Assembly: GCA_010030955.1 (NCBI GenBank)
Contig: RHBP01000002.1
Span: 1-35,201 of the forward strand
DNA: 35,201 nucleotides
Origin: Synechococcaceae bacterium WBB_10_009
GTDB taxonomy: Bacteria; Cyanobacteriota; Cyanobacteriia; PCC-6307; Cyanobiaceae
Direction: 5' to 3'
The translations under genes and the position numbers were made by a program. Below the pieces are notes generated by a model. It was not told the DNA's origin and did not search any database. It was given only the letters and a program-made list of their open reading frames with translations. Numbering within the stretch: the first letter of the stretch is position 1; the number at the start of each line of letters is the position of its first letter. Shown piece by piece: positions 33,104 to 35,201 of this stretch.

Positions 33104-33747
33104 CCCATCCGCTGCGACCGGTGCTGGAGCAGGTGCACCCCGGCAGTTGCCCAACGGAGCTGAACTTCCACTGCCACACCACCTGCAGCGATGGCAGCCT
33201 GCAGCCGGAGCACCTGGGGCGTCAGGCCCTCGCCATCGGGCTCCGCCATCTGGCGGTGACCGACCACCACAGCGTGGAGGCCCATGGCCCGCTGCAGCGC
33301 TGGTTGGTGCAGCAGCAAGACGCTGGGGAGCGGGTGCCGACCCTCTGGAGTGGCATGGAGATCAGCTGCCTGTTGGAGGGCTGTCTGGTGCATGTGCTGG
33401 CCCTGGGCTTTGAGCTGAGCAGCCCCGACCTTGCCCCCTACCGGCAGGGCCAAGCGGCCGTCGGCGAAGCCCTGCAGGCCGCCGAGGTGCGCCGCCGCAT
33501 CCATGGTGCCGGCGGCCTGGCCCTGTTGGCCCACCCCGGGCGTTACCGGCTGCCGTTCGCCCGTCTGATTGAGGCGGCCGTCGCCTTGGGCTTTGACGGC
33601 GCCGAGGCGTACTACGACTACGCCATGCAACCGCGCTGGTGCCCCACCCCCGTGGTGTGCGACGCGATCGCCGCCCAGTTGCAGCGCCATGGCCTTCTGC
33701 GAAGTTGCGGCACCGACACCCATGGTCTGGAGCTTTACGGCCGCTAG
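33100..33747 (+). CDS. PHP-domain phosphoesterase (215 aa)
   Basis: Metal-dependent phosphoesterase of the polymerase and histidinol phosphatase (PHP) superfamily. Metal-ligand motifs are in order: NFHCHTTCSDGSLQP, VTDHHSVEA, LLAHPGRY and CGTDTHGLE. It is shorter than YciV/TrpH-type enzymes (about 280 aa) but keeps the main motifs. The substrate may be a nucleotide or short RNA end, as in RNase AM and related enzymes, or a sugar phosphate; sequence alone does not decide. The ATG at 33100 overlaps the hemJ stop; the listed ORF starts inside hemJ in another frame and is rejected. Confidence 0.87.
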   Translation: MTHPLRPVLEQVHPGSCPTELNFHCHTTCSDGSLQPEHLGRQALAIGLRHLAVTDHHSVEAHGPLQRWLVQQQDAGERVPTLWSGMEISCLLEGCLVHVLALGFELSSPDLAPYRQGQAAVGEALQAAEVRRRIHGAGGLALLAHPGRYRLPFARLIEAAVALGFDGAEAYYDYAMQPRWCPTPVVCDAIAAQLQRHGLLRSCGTDTHGLELYGR

Positions 33748-33750
33748 GGT
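33745..33750 (+). promoter_or_regulatory. Candidate -10 element TAGGGT before the 33775 gene
   Basis: TAGGGT begins with the TAG stop of the PHP gene and ends 24 nt before the next ATG. It is the fourth case here of a stop codon forming half of such a hexamer. Confidence 0.35.
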
Positions 33751-33774
33751 TTCCGGAGCCATTGCTCCCCGTCG

Positions 33775-34296
33775 ATGGGCCTGTTTGATCGTTTGCTTGG
33801 TGGTAACAAGTCGGTGACCTCCACCACCCCGGCCAAGCCCGCCAAGCAGGAGGAAGCCTTCTTCCTGGATGCGGATACCTCCAGCAGCATGGGGGATGTG
33901 AATTTCATGCGGCGTTCGAACACCATCCGCCGCACCTTCCCCGGCACCGCCGACAACCCCGGCGGCAAGGAGCGCATCGAAGAAGTGGCGTCGATGGAAG
34001 CCCGCCTGGAGAAGGTCAGCCCTGGCCTCGGCGGCACCGTGGAGGTTGAGCAGGAGATCAACCTCACCGGCGGTGTGCCCAAGCCGGTGAAGAAGACCTT
34101 CGCTGAGCAGATGAGCAAAGCCGAGCTCGATCAGCGCATGAAGGGTTCGGCCGTGGCCGTGAACACCCCCGGCGTGGCGGCCCCCAAAAAGGCCTCTGAT
34201 CGCAGCGACGGCCAGCCCCAGATCAGCAGCCCCACCACCGCCAAGCCCGGCGACATCAACGCCTTCAAGGGCTGGGCCAAGGACCTCAACGGCTGA
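33775..34296 (+). CDS. Conserved-looking hypothetical protein (173 aa), probably disordered
   Basis: Begins MGLFDRLLGGNKSVTSTTPAK, a short amphipathic helix followed by a Lys/Pro/Thr/Ser-rich stretch. A central part has DADTSSSMGDVNFMRRSNTIRRTFPG, and the end is PGDINAFKGWAKDLNG. There is no cysteine, signal peptide or membrane segment. Codon use and GC content are like its neighbours, so I consider it a true gene and native. Composition suggests mostly disordered protein with short conserved end motifs that could dock partners. I do not recognise a domain and give no function. It is convergent with cobN, 14 bp apart. Confidence 0.72.
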   Translation: MGLFDRLLGGNKSVTSTTPAKPAKQEEAFFLDADTSSSMGDVNFMRRSNTIRRTFPGTADNPGGKERIEEVASMEARLEKVSPGLGGTVEVEQEINLTGGVPKPVKKTFAEQMSKAELDQRMKGSAVAVNTPGVAAPKKASDRSDGQPQISSPTTAKPGDINAFKGWAKDLNG

Positions 34297-34310
34297 CGCC
34301 GCCGCCTGCG

Positions 34311-35201
34311 CTAGCGCTCCACCAGCGCTTCCGACTCCAACACCAGCCCCCGCAGGCGCTGCAGCTGCTCGCCGGCGGCCCCCTGCCACAGGCCCCGGTT
34401 GTGGGCCTCCAGCAGCCGCTCGGCCATGTCCCGCAGGGCCCAGGGGTTGCTCTGGCGCAGGAAGGCCAGCACGTCAGGGTCACCGAGCCAGCGGTCGCAC
34501 ACGGCCCCGTAGCCCCAATCGGGCACGCGGTCGGTGCTGGCGTCGTAGGCGAACAGGTAGTCGAGGCTGGCGGCCATTTCGAATCCGCCCTTGTAGCCGT
34601 GCTGCTGCATCCCTTCGATCCAGCGGGGATTGAGCAGGCGCGAGCGCAGCACCTTGTCGAATTCACGCTCCAGGCGGTGGACCCGCGGGCGTTGCTGGCG
34701 GGAGTGGTCGCCGAACCACAGCTGCGGCGCCTCCCCCCGCAGGCGCTCCACCGCGGCGCTCAGGCCCCCTTGGAACTGGTAGTAATCGTCGGAATCGAAC
34801 AGGTCGTGTTCGCGGTTGTCCTGGTTGTGCAACACCACCTGAACCGCCCCCAGCCGCCGTTCCAAACCGCTGCGGTCGGCCTGGATGCTCAGGCTGCCGC
34901 CATGGCCATCGGTGCCCCCCAGCCCCTCGTAGCGCCAACTGCTCCAGTTGAGGAAGGCTTCCGCCAGGTCGTCGCGGCTCTCCCACTCGCCGCTGTCGAT
35001 CAACCCCTGCAGCCCTGCCCCGTAGGCCCCCGGCGCTGACCCGTACACCCGCCAGGCGTCACCGTCGCGGCGGCAGGCCGCCGCCAGGGGGTTGTCCGCC
35101 TCCGATTCATCGCAGGCGGCCACCAGGGCCGTGGCCCGGTTGAACCAGGCCACCAGCTGCGGAAAGGCATCGCGGAACAGCCCTGAGATCCGCAAGGTCA
35201 C
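34311..35201 (-). CDS. cobN: CobN-type cobaltochelatase subunit, C-terminal 296 residues
   Basis: Large subunit of a magnesium-chelatase-like enzyme that inserts cobalt into the corrin ring in cobalamin synthesis. Only the C-terminal part is in the window; the frame is open at the right edge, so the apparent M is not a start. Visible features are TLRISGLFRDAFPQLVAWFN, YGSAPGAYGAGLQGLIDSG, VVLHNQDNREHDLFDSDDYYQF and LLNPRWIEGMQQHGYKGGFEMA. These match the CobN side of the CobN/BchH/ChlH family. ChlH, its chlorophyll-pathway relative, is the alternative but is less likely from the RISGLFRD and PGAYGAGLQ segments. No riboswitch can be judged, as the 5' end lies outside. Confidence 0.88.
   Translation of the reverse strand: MTLRISGLFRDAFPQLVAWFNRATALVAACDESEADNPLAAACRRDGDAWRVYGSAPGAYGAGLQGLIDSGEWESRDDLAEAFLNWSSWRYEGLGGTDGHGGSLSIQADRSGLERRLGAVQVVLHNQDNREHDLFDSDDYYQFQGGLSAAVERLRGEAPQLWFGDHSRQQRPRVHRLEREFDKVLRSRLLNPRWIEGMQQHGYKGGFEMAASLDYLFAYDASTDRVPDWGYGAVCDRWLGDPDVLAFLRQSNPWALRDMAERLLEAHNRGLWQGAAGEQLQRLRGLVLESEALVER

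Noticed and set aside
17358-33672. HIP1 (GCGATCGC) octamers
   Set aside because: I noticed about five (for example near 17359, 21895, 25888, 29120 and 33664). That is slightly more than base composition would give but far below the density of HIP1-rich freshwater cyanobacteria, so I draw no conclusion.
1-35201. A new defence island, mobile element or secondary-metabolite cluster
   Set aside because: All recognisable genes are housekeeping or conserved cyanobacterial families, with uniform composition and no integrase, transposase, toxin-antitoxin or phage genes.

Overview
The window looks like core chromosome of a high-GC picocyanobacterium of the Cyanobium / Synechococcus (subcluster 5) type. 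The lineage call is inference. It rests on a DnaK3-like chaperone with an adjacent J-protein, cyanobacterial families (DUF3598, DUF3110, DUF1257/Ycf35-like, DUF1995, DUF4330), a short divergent Hfq beside dapF, HemJ, a long RibBA, a CobN-type chelatase, very tight gene packing and strong G/C bias at third codon positions. I see no insertion sequence, integrase, phage gene, CRISPR array or rRNA. No stretch longer than about 225 bases lacks a gene.

Layout. 1-3322 (minus): 2Fe-2S ferredoxin > inositol-phosphatase family protein > hisZ > 4Fe-4S ferredoxin > DUF3598 protein, which runs off the left edge. 3410-3496: tRNA-Ser(GGA) with a clear terminator. 3719-8287 (plus): dnaK3-like, dnaJ-like, DUF3110 and murQ. 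mtnP (minus) converges on murQ and overlaps its 3' end. A cyclophilin (plus) and ribBA (minus) converge; ribBA and argC diverge from about 77 bp. argC and purN converge on a 16-bp palindrome. 13178-16104 (plus): DUF1257 protein, M61 peptidase, cell-wall amidase. A membrane-anchored lysozyme-like protein (minus) and pgi (plus) diverge. leuS and hfq are minus; leuS carries an apparent one-base frameshift. 21761-26605 (plus): dapF with a Cys-rich tail, cysteine desulfurase, DUF1995, DUF4330, dacB. A Gln-rich coiled-coil protein and coaD form a minus-strand pair. 28122-33747 (plus): flavin reductase, uvrC, small exported protein and FeS-type photolyase are joined by 4-base overlaps; hemJ and a PHP protein follow as a second coupled pair. 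A conserved-looking hypothetical gene and the 3' end of cobN (minus) close the window.

Functional themes are housekeeping: protein folding, wall turnover (murQ, amidase, lysozyme-like protein, D-Ala-D-Ala carboxypeptidase, DapF), light-damage repair (UvrC plus photolyase), cofactors (riboflavin, CoA, heme, cobalamin, Fe-S) and arginine, histidine, lysine and purine synthesis.

The points most worth a second look are the frameshift in an essential tRNA synthetase; the DapF C-terminal four-cysteine extension just upstream of a cysteine desulfurase; a recurring TAnnnT element 20-27 nt before many first genes, which in four cases uses the upstream gene's TAG stop as its first half; the missing standard start of ribBA beside a G-run; and the small exported protein inside the uvrC-photolyase operon. 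I did not find a convincing undescribed defence or mobile system.
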